64,000 bases of DNA from Paraperibacillus marinus (GCF_046237605.1 NZ_CP143542.1:3844001-3908000), one strand, 5' to 3'. Counted from the first letter of the stretch, positions 52,413 to 62,084 are shown. A program made the numbers and translations. The notes: generated from the sequence alone by a model not told the origin.

Positions 52413-53600
52413 TCACCCAGCGGCTTCCCTCTTCTTCTGCTCCTGGACAAACAAAATGCCAAGCTCATGATGCTCGCCTTCGTACAGCGCGCGCTGGACG
52501 AAGCGGATCTGGCCGTTGGTGTTGAGGACTTCGAGCTTGCAGTGGGCGCCGTTCCGCTGAAGGGCTTCGTAGAATTGCTGTTCATTCAGTGCTTTCACTC
52601 CATTGACCTTTGTAACGATCTCGCCCACTTCGAGTCCCATCCTGGCAGCGGGTGATCCTGGGATGATTCCGAGGATCATCAGGCCCTGATCCTGTCTTGA
52701 GAAGTAGAACGGCCGTCTTTCTTCGCTTTGCTTCTGCAGGAAATGAAGCATCATCCTGCCAAGCACCGCCAAGCCGGCTGCTGCGATGGCGAGTTCTTCA
52801 TAAAACCAGCCTGCCGCTGCGAGGAGAAGAACGATTACGCCGAGAAACGCTGTGCGCCTGCCATTGAGTTTGATGGATTCCTTTGGCAGAAATCCCTGTA
52901 CTCTCTGGGAGAATCCGATCAAAAATGGGACGAGCACGGGCGTGAAGGTGCTGTCGCCAAGGGTGAAGACCGGCCACCAGGAGAAGGGCGGTTCAAGGCT
53001 TCCGCCGGGAATAAAGAGGAACAGCGGGACAAGCCACAGCCTCCTTGATACATGTGCTCCGACAAGCGCTCCCCGCCTGGATTTGATCAGCTTGGGTGAA
53101 GTCTTGATAGGTCCGTCTCTGCCAATCAGAAGCCCTTCCACCGTGAGGAGGAGACCAAGCAGGACAGCTGCCGACGGATAGACCGCCTCATTCAGCGACT
53201 GAAACGCTTCCTCAAATAACGGGACCGGGATGTCACGGCCGTTTATCAAAAACAGGATAAAGAAGCTCAGGCCCACCGTGAAGGCGGGTGAAAGCAGCTT
53301 AAGCTTGAACACCGCGCAGGCCAGGATCGACAGCAGGGCAATGATTACGAGCAAGGCAGCCGGGACTGTCAGGCCGGCAGCGATGGCAAGGACGGACAAG
53401 ATGAGTCCCATGACAAGGCCTGCCGGCACATGCCTGAGCTCGAGGTACATATCCTCGACCCGGGTGTTAAAATCCCGGCGCTCCCTTTTGATCCGGAGAT
53501 CGCCGATGAGGAGCGCAAACAAGAAGCTTATATAAAATAAAGGATGAAGAAGGAGCTTACCAGCACCACTTAAAAATTCTGTAATCCATTCCTGTGCCAA
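52413..53600 (-). CDS. minJ: MinJ-like PDZ-domain division topology protein
   Basis: A 395-residue membrane protein with about six to eight hydrophobic segments (residues 10-295) and a C-terminal cytoplasmic PDZ domain (about 305-385; LMILGIIPGSPAARMGLEVGEIVTKVNGVKALNEQQF). Length, order and the RIKRERRDFNTR loop after the first helix agree with MinJ of Bacillus subtilis, which links DivIVA to MinD at the cell poles and septum. The start is TTG at 53600 behind AGGGGATG. It is downstream of the stress cluster but separated by strong hairpins. Confidence 0.85.
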   Translation of the reverse strand: MAQEWITEFLSGAGKLLLHPLFYISFLFALLIGDLRIKRERRDFNTRVEDMYLELRHVPAGLVMGLILSVLAIAAGLTVPAALLVIIALLSILACAVFKLKLLSPAFTVGLSFFILFLINGRDIPVPLFEEAFQSLNEAVYPSAAVLLGLLLTVEGLLIGRDGPIKTSPKLIKSRRGALVGAHVSRRLWLVPLFLFIPGGSLEPPFSWWPVFTLGDSTFTPVLVPFLIGFSQRVQGFLPKESIKLNGRRTAFLGVIVLLLAAAGWFYEELAIAAAGLAVLGRMMLHFLQKQSEERRPFYFSRQDQGLMILGIIPGSPAARMGLEVGEIVTKVNGVKALNEQQFYEALQRNGAHCKLEVLNTNGQIRFVQRALYEGEHHELGILFVQEQKKREAAG

Positions 53601-53659
53601 CCGTCTACCATCCCCTTTTTCTAGTATCTATGTATGCCTATATTCTATCAAAATTTAGG

Positions 53660-53822
53660 ATCACTGTCCCTATCACCCGGTAATTCCCAGTATAAAAAAC
53701 AGCCTGAAAACAGCCGGACCCTGCTCCAAACATGGAGCAGGGTCCGGGAAATAATCACAGCAGCGCGGGAATCCGTGATACATTGGGGTTTCACGCACGG
53801 GAAATGGGGGACTGTCCCCCTT
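53660..53822. repeat. Structured intergenic repeat with GC-rich hairpins
   Basis: CCGGACCCTGCTCC (53714-53727) pairs perfectly with GGAGCAGGGTCCGG (53734-53747). Nearby, GGGGGACTGTCCCCC (about 53805-53819) is a second palindrome and ACTGTCCC recurs near 53663. The look is that of a small dispersed Bacillaceae repeat between telA and minJ; the hairpins may also end the telA transcript. Confidence 0.55.
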
Positions 53823-53825
53823 TTA

Positions 53826-54923
53826 TCAGCCTGTGATCTGGCGGTTTTTGAAGTTTTCCTGAAGCTGGCTGAGGCGTTTTTTGCCTTCTTCGCGGATGCG
53901 GATGTTTTCGTCTTCGATGGCTTTGGTTTCCTGCATTCCGCGCATGATGATCTGCCAGGTTTCTTCGAGTGTTTCGGCCTTGATGCTTGGCTGGCCGGAC
54001 ATCCGGGCGATGTTGACGCTTTGCTGGGAGATGTTCTGTGCGTTCTTGAGCAGCATCTCGTTGGTGCGGCGGTCAAGCTCGCTCATGGACTCGGCCACCA
54101 GGCTCTGTCTCTTCGCGGCAATCGCATTGATGAGGCCTGACTTAAAGATCGGGATCGTCGTCACAAAGGCTGAGTTGATTTTACCGATCAGCTTTGTGTT
54201 CCCTCTTTGCAGCATCCGGATCTGAGGGGCAGACTGATAGGCAACCTGCTTGGCCATTTCAAGGTCATAGACGCGCTGGTCGATGAGCTCGATGGCATTC
54301 CGCATGCTGTCAAGCTCCATGACGGCCAGCTGGTTTCCTGTCTGGGCTTTTGCTTCAAGCTCTGGAAGCTGCTGCTTCAGTTCCTCGGATTTCATTTCAC
54401 CGGCCACAATATATTTCTCCAGCTCCATATAATACAGGTAATTCTGTTCATACAGCTGTTCTAATGTAGTAGTGGACTTTTTCATATCGTCTTCGTATTT
54501 CACGATTTCCACATATACCTTATCGATTTCAGAGCCCATGGTCTGATATTTGCTCATGAGCTTCTCCACAAGCTTCTGGCCGCGGTTGAACACCTTCGAA
54601 ATCAGGCCGCGTTTTTCTTTTGCGAAATCCTTGCTGTCGAACTTGTCCATGATCTTGCCGAGATGCTTGATGAGTGCGCTGGACTCTTCCATGCTGCTGG
54701 ATTTGATGGAATTCAGGATCCTGCCTGAGAAGTTGGAGATTTCATTGGCAGGCTCTTTGCCGAATTCGAGCAGGGCAATCTGGTTTTTGTGGTCGATATT
54801 TTTTGCAAGCTGTGTGACTTCCGGATGGTTCCTGAGCTGCACCTTCAGCTCCGAAGGCTTCTGCTCCATCGTTTCATCTATTTTTTCGAGGCTGATCGTT
54901 TCAAGAGAATTAGGATTGTTCAT
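53826..54923 (-). CDS. telA: TelA family toxic-anion resistance protein (YceH-like)
   Basis: A 365-residue, largely alpha-helical cytoplasmic protein of the TelA/KlaA family. Typical are the N-terminal LEKIDETMEQKPSELKVQLRNHPEVTQLAKNID, the middle FNRGQKLVEKLMSKYQTMGSEIDKVY and the C-terminal LEETWQIIMRGMQETKAIEDEN. Members are associated with tellurite and colicin resistance and membrane or cell-wall stress; the mechanism is unknown. The start at 54923 has AAGGGGA upstream. It follows yceG on the same strand after 16 bases, as yceH follows yceG in Bacillus subtilis. Confidence 0.9.
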   Translation of the reverse strand: MNNPNSLETISLEKIDETMEQKPSELKVQLRNHPEVTQLAKNIDHKNQIALLEFGKEPANEISNFSGRILNSIKSSSMEESSALIKHLGKIMDKFDSKDFAKEKRGLISKVFNRGQKLVEKLMSKYQTMGSEIDKVYVEIVKYEDDMKKSTTTLEQLYEQNYLYYMELEKYIVAGEMKSEELKQQLPELEAKAQTGNQLAVMELDSMRNAIELIDQRVYDLEMAKQVAYQSAPQIRMLQRGNTKLIGKINSAFVTTIPIFKSGLINAIAAKRQSLVAESMSELDRRTNEMLLKNAQNISQQSVNIARMSGQPSIKAETLEETWQIIMRGMQETKAIEDENIRIREEGKKRLSQLQENFKNRQITG

Positions 54924-54939
54924 ACGTCTGTTCCCCTTT

Positions 54940-56550
54940 TTAGAAGATTTTTTTGAAGAATTTCTTAAACAGCGAAGTCTCGCCAGTATCCTGTTCAAAG
55001 CTTACATCCTCAAGCCAATGGGTGTCATAATGCTCTTCATCCACATACATCTCGATATCATTCTGTCCGGTCGGATTCAGGATGATGATGTCCACCCCGA
55101 TTTCATTCAGCAGGAGAAGCAGGCTGGCATCGGAGCGGCTCAGGTGGTTCCCGCCCTGATCAGACCTGAAGAGCACGAGCCGCGGCACTTCCTGCGCATA
55201 ATCAAACTTCTGCAGCAGCCTCATCGTATCAAGCGGGATGTCCATTGCCTGATTGAACAGATACAGCTGCAGGTCCTGCCTGCTTTCATGCTGCAGTCTC
55301 TTCAATCTAGGATTCGCACAGTACCGCGATATGGCATGGGCTATGCCATGCTGGAGGCCGGAGGGAAGCTGTTTATAACGCCACCACGAACCTTCGAGCA
55401 TCTTATCAGGGTCCAGGCTGCCGTCTGTTCCAAGCGAATGCTGATAATGGAACACATGGTTCGCCTTTCCTTCCCGGGAAAATGGATAAGCACTAATCTT
55501 AAGTGCCAGTTCCCCTTCCGAGAATGCCCTGGCCCGGTCCCAGTATTCCCGGCGGTTCTTCGAGATGCCGGATACTTTTGCGAATAGATTGGGAATCCAG
55601 ACCGTCTCATCCCGCACTTCAAAGTTCGGCCGGATGAAGGCCTTTTCTTTTGCCAGAATGAAAAGCTCATCATATGTAGTCTTCAAGGTAAGGCCTGCGG
55701 GTGTATAAGATCTGAACTGCCACGGCTTATACAGCATGGAGTCATCGGTGTGGAGGACCCGCTCAATTTCCCTGGATGCACGGAAGGCGACCGTCGTCCT
55801 CCTGACAGGCTTTGTTTCAGGGATGGGAACCAGTTTTTCCTGGACTGAGCCGAACTCGAGGACCGGAATTTCATGCTCGGTGTCCGCCGCCCTCAGGTCA
55901 TTGCTTCCGGCGGGGTTAAAAATCAGCACATCCAGGCCCAGCAGGATCAGGAAGTATAAAAAGTATGCCTCGCTCTTTGAAGCAGGACCATACCAGATTA
56001 TTTTCGGGGCGCTGGCGGGAAATCTCGCTGCCTCCATCCATGGATAGGCATGATTCCACATCCATTTTACAAGATCAACAGACGTCCTCCGGAAATCCGG
56101 ATGCTGCAGGCCGCCGGTGTTTCCTTCATCAAACCGCTCAAGCACTGTTTTGAATGCTTCCCGGATTTTTTTCTGGCTCCCCGGATCCTGGAATTGGGGA
56201 ATCAGCTTCTCCCCTTCCATGAAGGCGATGAACCGGTTGATGGAAAGCTTTTCATTTTGGAGAATCATCAGGATCCTCTGGACTGCCTGGAATTTCTCCG
56301 GCTCGATCTGCTTATTGAGGTTTTCGCTTAGGATGTTCACGTTCACGGGAAATTCATGGGCGAGCTCATATAACAGCTCCAGATAATCATCCGGATCGGG
56401 ATGCACCCCAAGAAAAACTCCAGCTACCTGCCTGGAGGAATCTCCTTCCCCGGCTGCCGGTGTACCCCTCGAATCAACTGGAGTTCTCAGGATGCCTGCC
56501 CAATCCTCTTGTTTTATGTCAATAAACTGAGAAGAGAGAAATTTAGGCAT
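54940..56550 (-). CDS. yceG: YceG family protein of the ter/yce stress cluster
   Basis: A 536-residue protein matching YceG of Bacillus subtilis in length and neighbours. Two similar halves are seen: KIIWYGPASKSEAYFLYFLILLGLDVLIFNPAGSND (about residues 180-216) and RLVLFRSDQGGNHLSRSDASLLLLLNEIGVDIIILNPTGQND (about 460-503), so it holds an internal duplication of a Rossmann-like module. Function unknown; the company of TerC, TerD and TelA points to envelope or metal stress. It lies 36 bases after the HAD gene, in the same operon. Confidence 0.88.
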   Translation of the reverse strand: MPKFLSSQFIDIKQEDWAGILRTPVDSRGTPAAGEGDSSRQVAGVFLGVHPDPDDYLELLYELAHEFPVNVNILSENLNKQIEPEKFQAVQRILMILQNEKLSINRFIAFMEGEKLIPQFQDPGSQKKIREAFKTVLERFDEGNTGGLQHPDFRRTSVDLVKWMWNHAYPWMEAARFPASAPKIIWYGPASKSEAYFLYFLILLGLDVLIFNPAGSNDLRAADTEHEIPVLEFGSVQEKLVPIPETKPVRRTTVAFRASREIERVLHTDDSMLYKPWQFRSYTPAGLTLKTTYDELFILAKEKAFIRPNFEVRDETVWIPNLFAKVSGISKNRREYWDRARAFSEGELALKISAYPFSREGKANHVFHYQHSLGTDGSLDPDKMLEGSWWRYKQLPSGLQHGIAHAISRYCANPRLKRLQHESRQDLQLYLFNQAMDIPLDTMRLLQKFDYAQEVPRLVLFRSDQGGNHLSRSDASLLLLLNEIGVDIIILNPTGQNDIEMYVDEEHYDTHWLEDVSFEQDTGETSLFKKFFKKIF

Positions 56551-56586
56551 CTGTTTCAGCTTCTTTCCAATAAAATCAGTATAGTT

Positions 56587-57423
56587 CTATCTTACACCAC
56601 TTTCACCAGTGTTCCCAACGATAATTCCATCAAAAGACCCAAGAACGCCTTCAAGGATTTCCTCGGCGGCTGAAATGCCGGCTGATTCTGTCACCTTTAC
56701 CCTGCCGGGAAGACCACTTCCCTTTTGGAACAGCTCTCCATGCCGGGGCGTGTAGGCGATATCTGCGACATCGAGCATGCACATATCAAGCAGAGAGTCC
56801 CCGGCGGCGGCAACGGCCGCAGCACCGGTCCTCTCCTTCAGGTAAGCGACAGCCGCCCACTTGTTGACGGCATTTGGCAGCAGATACAGCTTCCTTTCCT
56901 GCAGAGAAAGACTCCAGCCCTGTTCCCCAAGCCAATGGCCGAAATCTTCAATGACATCGTGCGGAACCCGATCATCCCGGACGCTTGTAAAGCAGAACAA
57001 ATTGTCACACACCCGGGAGCCAAGCGCCCAGTCCTCATGCTGGATTTCTTCAAGCTTTTTCATCACATCCTGATGGGGCGCACACTCGTCTTCAAGCTTC
57101 CGCCTAAGGAGCGCGGCCCACTCTTCATCCAGTCTGCCATCAACAAGGATGGTTCCGCCATTGCTGACCACGGCATACCTTGGCACAATGCTGTCACGGA
57201 ATAGCCCGATGCGGCGGTATAAATCAACTGTCCTCGTGGTCACCGGAATTAAATCAATCGTTTGATTAACTTTTCGGAGCAGCTCAATTCCCTTTTCGGT
57301 CATATAGGAAATTTCCCGTTCTGGTGTCTTCTCGACAACCGCAATATCGGAGCGTTCGAGCTCATGGCCGCAGGCGCGCTTGGAGTAAATCATGGTACGG
57401 TCTAAATCGGTCGCAAATATCAT
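56587..57423 (-). CDS. HAD family phosphatase of the ter-associated module
   Basis: A 278-residue HAD hydrolase: FATDLDRT has the catalytic Asp6 and Asp8, VTTRTVDLY is motif II, and AAAGDSLLDMCMLDVADIAYTPRHGEL motif IV. The type IIB-like cap lies between. It probably removes phosphate from the ribosylated product made by the two phosphoribosyltransferases upstream. Its ATG overlaps the stop of the PRTase-PELOTA gene (ATGA). Confidence 0.88.
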   Translation of the reverse strand: MIFATDLDRTMIYSKRACGHELERSDIAVVEKTPEREISYMTEKGIELLRKVNQTIDLIPVTTRTVDLYRRIGLFRDSIVPRYAVVSNGGTILVDGRLDEEWAALLRRKLEDECAPHQDVMKKLEEIQHEDWALGSRVCDNLFCFTSVRDDRVPHDVIEDFGHWLGEQGWSLSLQERKLYLLPNAVNKWAAVAYLKERTGAAAVAAAGDSLLDMCMLDVADIAYTPRHGELFQKGSGLPGRVKVTESAGISAAEEILEGVLGSFDGIIVGNTGESGVR

Positions 57424-58505
57424 TGTTCCCCTCCAACCCGCTGTATCAGCCCCATGCAGGAATACGTCATATCGCTATAAGTTTCTACCGGTACACCGCG
57501 CTCTTCTGCCAGATACAATATATGCTTCAGTTCCGGATTCTCCGCATCCTTCACGAGGATTTTCCATGGAACCCTGCGCAGCAGCACTCTGGTTGTCTCC
57601 CCGACACCCGGTTTGATCAGATTGATATTTTCAATGCCAAATAGGGCCTGAACTTTCTCAATATCCCGAAGTCCGTTCCAGGTTTTCGGAAGGCTTGAAG
57701 ACTCCAACCCGGTTGTCGCGGGGTAGCCTGCTGTGACCTTATCAATAAAATCATTGGATAAATCCGCTGCCTCAAATTCACGATAATACTTAGCTCCATG
57801 AAAATCATCCGGCCCAATCAGATCGGCATTCAATACCGTGCGGCTGACGAGTCCGGAAACAGTCGAGTTCAGGCAGGCACTCGGAATCAGGAAATCCTCA
57901 CGCGTCCCGTAAATATCCGCACATTCCCCGGGATCGGCAAGGACAGCGAGGCTCGCCGAAACCCCTGTGCCCCGGGATGCATTAAACTCTGCAACAGAGC
58001 TCATCAGTTCCTTTGTGACCGCGCCTTTGCCGGTCCATCCGTCCACAAATTGAACAGCCGCTGCGCCGTGCTTTTTCACGATATAAGACAACGCATTGAG
58101 ATCAAGTCCGCGTCCCCTGATGATGGAGACACTATAGTGCGGCACCTCGATATTAAAGGCATGCGCCAGGTATCTCTTGATCAGGATGCCGACAGGAGTG
58201 CCGGCACGCGCAAGGGATACGAGGACGATATGGTCCCCTTTTTCAGCGCGGATCTTTTCAGCGGCTGTGCGGACAGCTTCTGCCAGCTTCAATTTATGGC
58301 GTTCCAGCGACTCGTGGAACAAGGCGATATACTCCGGGGACGGCTGATATTCAATCGGAAGTGATTCGGAGTAATGGCCGCCCGTCTGCATCTGTTTTTC
58401 CCGGTCCTCTGTTTTCTGTTCAAGATCGGCGCCGCTGATATCCTTCAAGAGGAACCTAACTTCCTGCTCCCGGTAGCTGCTTCTGACGGTTTGAATGGTT
58501 TCCAT
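57420..58505 (-). CDS. PRTase with PELOTA RNA-binding-like domain (StiP family)
   Basis: A 361-residue two-domain protein: a phosphoribosyltransferase-like domain (about 40-270) with the PRPP-loop equivalent VQFVDGWTGKGA (151-162) and HYSVSIIRGRGLD, then a C-terminal PELOTA-type domain (about 275-350; FGIENINLIKPGVGETTRVLLRRVPWKILVKDAENPE). Families of this kind are also annotated as StiP cysteine protease, which I consider less likely than PRTase. It belongs to the ter-associated operon expected to make a nucleoside-like compound. It is two bases from the upstream gene. Confidence 0.85.
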   Translation of the reverse strand: METIQTVRSSYREQEVRFLLKDISGADLEQKTEDREKQMQTGGHYSESLPIEYQPSPEYIALFHESLERHKLKLAEAVRTAAEKIRAEKGDHIVLVSLARAGTPVGILIKRYLAHAFNIEVPHYSVSIIRGRGLDLNALSYIVKKHGAAAVQFVDGWTGKGAVTKELMSSVAEFNASRGTGVSASLAVLADPGECADIYGTREDFLIPSACLNSTVSGLVSRTVLNADLIGPDDFHGAKYYREFEAADLSNDFIDKVTAGYPATTGLESSSLPKTWNGLRDIEKVQALFGIENINLIKPGVGETTRVLLRRVPWKILVKDAENPELKHILYLAEERGVPVETYSDMTYSCMGLIQRVGGEQ

Positions 58506-58507
58506 GA

Positions 58508-59878
58508 TTAAACCCTCCTGGTCGTGTTACTCATCGGCACAACATGAATAAGCGGAATCACTTTTTCAAGCTGGGCGAGGAGTGGTGCCAGCGCTTCTTC
58601 CGGCACTTCCCGTTCGAGGAATAGAAACACCTCGTCATACATGTCCGGCCCGATGTTGTAAAAATAGTTAGTGGTGTCAGGGTGCTCCGGGCTTGTATAG
58701 CTGAAGGCATGCGAAATTGCATAGCCGAGCCTGCCTGAAGGGTGGATCGGGCTTCTTGTGGTAGATTGGTAGCTGATTCCCTCACCCATAAGAGAAGCGA
58801 GCTTCATCGGAATAAACATGAATTCTCCGGTCCCAAGGCACAGTGTTCTTTCTCCTTCACGTTTGCCGGCAAGAAACGACGCAGCCTCTTCCATCCAGCG
58901 TGAGGCATCAAACTTTACGCTGTCCCACATGCCAAATCTGCCTGTATCCTTCAGGTACGGCGCAGAGAGTCCTTCTGCCGAAACAAAATCAGAGACTGGG
59001 ATCTCAAGTCCGGTCATGTCGATCGTCTTGATCGCTGCAGGACGGCCTTCGAATGCAGAGCGTTCCTGCTCTCCTTCAAAGGAACTGCCAAAAGCCTCAA
59101 TCTCCCCTGAGATAAGCGATACTTCATGGATGGTAATGCCAAGACGGTCCTCAAGGGCACGATATCTCGCCCTGTTCTCCTCCGAGCGCCAGTCGAGGAT
59201 CGATACTACCGTATATTCACTCCGCGGGAACTTCGCATGAATGCTTTCAATGATATTTAAGGCTGTCTTGCCTGTGGTAACCTCATCATCCACGAGGACC
59301 ACCGGGCGGCTGTTATCAAGCCAGGAGGCATCCACATAGCAGCGGTGCGATGTTGCGTGGGAATGCTCCTCTTCAAACGTGATAACAGATTCTGCATCCA
59401 AAAGCTGTTCCCTTGTGGTATGGAAGAAACTCGCATTCTCGCAGAAATCAAAAACAGAATGCCCAAGGGCAGTGGCCGTTTCGGCAAACCCGATAAAAAG
59501 AGCCGGCTCCGGAAGCTCGATATGGTAATTAAGCAGCCGGGCATTCGGGCTATGCTCCCCGGTAATGCCGCCAATCAGCTCCTGTATATACGGATGCGTC
59601 AAGCCGTACACTTTTTCCGCATAACGGGCTGCAAGCGCCGCACCCGTCAGCAGCGGCACGGCAGGATCCACAGGCAGATGCTTTCCGAGAACCTTGCTTA
59701 CAAATAGGAATGAGCGTTTTTTATTGATGCGGGCAGCCATGCCAAAGAGCGTGTCCAGGCTGATGCCAAACGGATTCTCCCTGACGGTTATGTCCACTTT
59801 TATATTATCTAGTATGCTGTATGTGTATTGATTTCCCTGCCCCTGCGGTAAGGAGATCAATGAAAGATTGTTGTTCAT
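58508..59878 (-). CDS. Phosphoribosyltransferase with TRSP domain
   Basis: A 456-residue protein. The orotate-PRTase-like domain (about 30-270) holds a textbook PRPP-binding loop, VVLVDDEVTTGKT (193-205). The C-terminal TRSP domain is named after the motif seen here in TTRSPIHPSGRLG. It probably transfers ribose-5-phosphate from PRPP to an unknown base. The start at 59878 has GGAG ten bases upstream and lies 74 bases inside the lyase gene, so translation is coupled. Confidence 0.88.
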   Translation of the reverse strand: MNNNLSLISLPQGQGNQYTYSILDNIKVDITVRENPFGISLDTLFGMAARINKKRSFLFVSKVLGKHLPVDPAVPLLTGAALAARYAEKVYGLTHPYIQELIGGITGEHSPNARLLNYHIELPEPALFIGFAETATALGHSVFDFCENASFFHTTREQLLDAESVITFEEEHSHATSHRCYVDASWLDNSRPVVLVDDEVTTGKTALNIIESIHAKFPRSEYTVVSILDWRSEENRARYRALEDRLGITIHEVSLISGEIEAFGSSFEGEQERSAFEGRPAAIKTIDMTGLEIPVSDFVSAEGLSAPYLKDTGRFGMWDSVKFDASRWMEEAASFLAGKREGERTLCLGTGEFMFIPMKLASLMGEGISYQSTTRSPIHPSGRLGYAISHAFSYTSPEHPDTTNYFYNIGPDMYDEVFLFLEREVPEEALAPLLAQLEKVIPLIHVVPMSNTTRRV

Positions 59879-61025
59879 GAAACACTCCATAAATTTTTGA
59901 CTTTAGAATGATCTTTTTCGCCCAGTTATAATGAGGCTTAATTTCATTCATTTTATTGGAAAAGCTGCTTTTAATCACACCATTAAAGCTTTCCGCACTC
60001 TCTATTATAGCGGATGCGTCCAAAAATTCCTCATGGGTGACCACATGCAGCGAGTTGACGGCTTTGATGTGGGAAGGATGGATGATCGTCTTCCCGATGA
60101 TTCCGTTTGAACCGTCGAGGATCACTTCATGGATCAAGGCATCATCGTTCTTGGCGATCATTTCATTTCTCAGCTCCATGCTTTCGCTTGAAACCTCAAA
60201 GGGAGTCTGCCTGATCCTCGGCTTCAAGATCCTCTGCCTGCCGAAATATTCCCATACCGGACCTGATATCACATAGCCGTCCTGCCTGCCAAATACATTG
60301 ATTATATCGGTAATGCAGTCAGAAATTACATTAATATTGTATATCGTGGTATCCCGGTCCCGCCGTATGCCAAATAAGCCGGAGAAGTCTGTCGCGCCAA
60401 TTCTCACATTTAAAATCATCCCGCGGTACCGGTCAAGGAGATTCTTTATGGACAACAATGTGTCCAGGCGGGATTCTTTATAAATGATCTCGGGTGTTTC
60501 AAGGATGGGCATGGCAAAGAGCTGCTGGGAATAATCCCGATTAATCTCAGATAGAGTCTTGAGATAAACCTCTCCGTCTTTAGCGTTAAATTTCGGGAAC
60601 ACAAAGCCGCTTAACAGCTCAAGAGCGCCGCCAAGATTATCAGCGAGCTTATGAAGCTGGCCGGCGTTCCGGATCCTGACAAAGATGAGCGGCAGATCCT
60701 GCGTCCGGAAAAGGCCCGTGTCAACGGCACGCTTAATATCCTGCAGCTGGGTGACAAGATTGAGCTCTGCCCCCTCTACCTCGCCATCTGCAATCGAATC
60801 CTCGAGGCAGACCACCATGGAAGTCAGGCCCTCATGTGCCCCGGATAAAAATTTACCAGATAGTACATCATTAGAGATCCGCGAGCGGGTGCCGGGCATA
60901 TAAAGCGCTGCGCCGAGAGCATGTGATAAAAGCTCTGAATCGGAATTCCTGGTGAACTCGACTGGCTCATGCTTAAAAATCTGCTTTCTTTCTTCTCTAT
61001 CTAAATAACCAAAGTGCTTCACCAT
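59805..61025 (-). CDS. HpcH/HpaI aldolase / citrate-lyase-like protein
   Basis: A 406-residue C-C bond lyase-family protein of the kind found in ter-associated operons. The TIM-barrel core shows SMVVCLEDSIADGEVEGAE, LIFVRIRNAGQL, and LNVRIGATDFSGLFGIRRD, where Glu and Asp could bind metal. It is first in the operon (lyase, PRTase-TRSP, PRTase-PELOTA, HAD, yceG, telA). ATG at 61025 follows GGGAGGAAATC. It may cleave or form a C-C bond in the base precursor; the substrate is unknown. Confidence 0.87.
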   Translation of the reverse strand: MVKHFGYLDREERKQIFKHEPVEFTRNSDSELLSHALGAALYMPGTRSRISNDVLSGKFLSGAHEGLTSMVVCLEDSIADGEVEGAELNLVTQLQDIKRAVDTGLFRTQDLPLIFVRIRNAGQLHKLADNLGGALELLSGFVFPKFNAKDGEVYLKTLSEINRDYSQQLFAMPILETPEIIYKESRLDTLLSIKNLLDRYRGMILNVRIGATDFSGLFGIRRDRDTTIYNINVISDCITDIINVFGRQDGYVISGPVWEYFGRQRILKPRIRQTPFEVSSESMELRNEMIAKNDDALIHEVILDGSNGIIGKTIIHPSHIKAVNSLHVVTHEEFLDASAIIESAESFNGVIKSSFSNKMNEIKPHYNWAKKIILKSKIYGVFHEQQSFIDLLTAGAGKSIHIQHTR

Positions 61026-61210
61026 GATTTCCTCCCTGCTCTACTAACCTACTATGTGGTAACCTTTTATACGCAGTATAAACAATTATACATTCCCTGT
61101 TTCGTAATGGACGAACCAAATTTTTACATATTATTTTCTGACTCCATTACTTTCTATTATTAATTTTTTCTCTTAACTAATCGCCATTTCACCCTGAAAG
61201 GCTGGCTTCA

Positions 61211-61588
61211 TTAACTGTTCATCGCCGTAACCAGAAAACAAATGGCTGTGAGAAGTGATAATGGTGTCATAACAAGCCTTTCCTTCTTGCTTTTGGAAAA
61301 AGCATTGAAAATGGTATTGACGGTTAAATAGAATGCAAAAACATAACAAGCTCCTGTTGCCATGCTTCTTAAAGCATCTACCGCAATAACATGACCTGCC
61401 TGCAGCAAAATCAGGATGGCGACGAACTGAAGGCATACCGATATAAGGCAAACCACCCTCATTTGTCTGGGCATTACTTTATACCTTCCACCCATTGCAA
61501 AATCCCCGTATGGCAAACCTAAAGCCAGCAATATATACAAAACAGCAACTGCAAAGAAAGCCGCACTTCCAATCCATGCTGTAATCAT
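61211..61588 (-). CDS. Uncharacterised four-helix membrane protein
   Basis: A 125-residue protein with four hydrophobic segments (about 3-25, 45-65, 72-98, 105-123) and short charged loops (GGRYKVMPRQM, SKSKKER). The ATG at 61588 has AGGAGGATAGCG upstream. It stands alone between the PRTase operon and terC. Family not recognised. Confidence 0.75.
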   Translation of the reverse strand: MITAWIGSAAFFAVAVLYILLALGLPYGDFAMGGRYKVMPRQMRVVCLISVCLQFVAILILLQAGHVIAVDALRSMATGACYVFAFYLTVNTIFNAFSKSKKERLVMTPLSLLTAICFLVTAMNS

Positions 61589-61639
61589 CGCTATCCTCCT
61601 TTTTTGGGTAAATCAAAGGGATATTCACAAGTATTGCAA

Positions 61640-61985
61640 CTGTTGAACAAGAAGGTTGATTTCCGCTGCAGGCACTCGCGGACCTTAGGGGCGGGCGGTG
61701 AGCCTCCTCGTCTTCGCCTGCGGGGTCTCTCCTGTCCCGCATATCCCGCAAAGTAAGGCGGAGAACGGTGCTTTTCAAATTAAAATAAATGGGTGCAGGA
61801 TGAAGTCGGAAATTTTGCAGAACCCATTAGCTTTTGAAAAGCAGCGACCTGACAAGCATAAGGCGGGCAGGCCGTGGGAAGCGGTCTTCTTCCCAGGGAC
61901 TGATTGACTTATGACTCGAAGGTCGCAGTTCGCAGCCGGATCAGGAGTCTCTCACCTGTAGCGGAAGTCACCTGGTTTAATAATA
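61640..61985. repeat. Dispersed Bacillaceae repeat, diverged
   Basis: The stretch beginning GATTTCCGCTGCAGGCACTC, with GGGCGGTGAGCCTCCTCG and CTGCGGGGTCTC blocks, resembles a GC-rich intergenic repeat that I know from many Bacillus genomes. A second part near 61860-61980 (GAGTCTCTCACCTGTAGCGG) looks like its far end. GC is far above the surroundings and no protein is encoded. Confidence 0.55.
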
Positions 61986-62034
61986 AAATTTCCTCACCTC
62001 ATAAAAAAGGTATATTTCTAGTTAGAGTCTTTAT

Positions 62035-62076
62035 AAAAAAAGAGGGAAGAGACAAATTGCGTTTCTTCCCTCTTTT
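62035..62076 (-). terminator. Terminator of the terD-terD-terC unit
   Basis: On the minus strand AAGAGGGAAGA pairs with TCTTCCCTCTT and is followed by a T-run (62035-62040). It directly follows the terC stop. Confidence 0.8.
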
Positions 62077-62084
62077 GCTATAGC

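Noticed and set aside
54200..61000. Many long frames opposite the ter-associated operon
   Set aside because: The higher GC of this stretch leaves antisense frames open; none has a ribosome binding site with a recognisable product.
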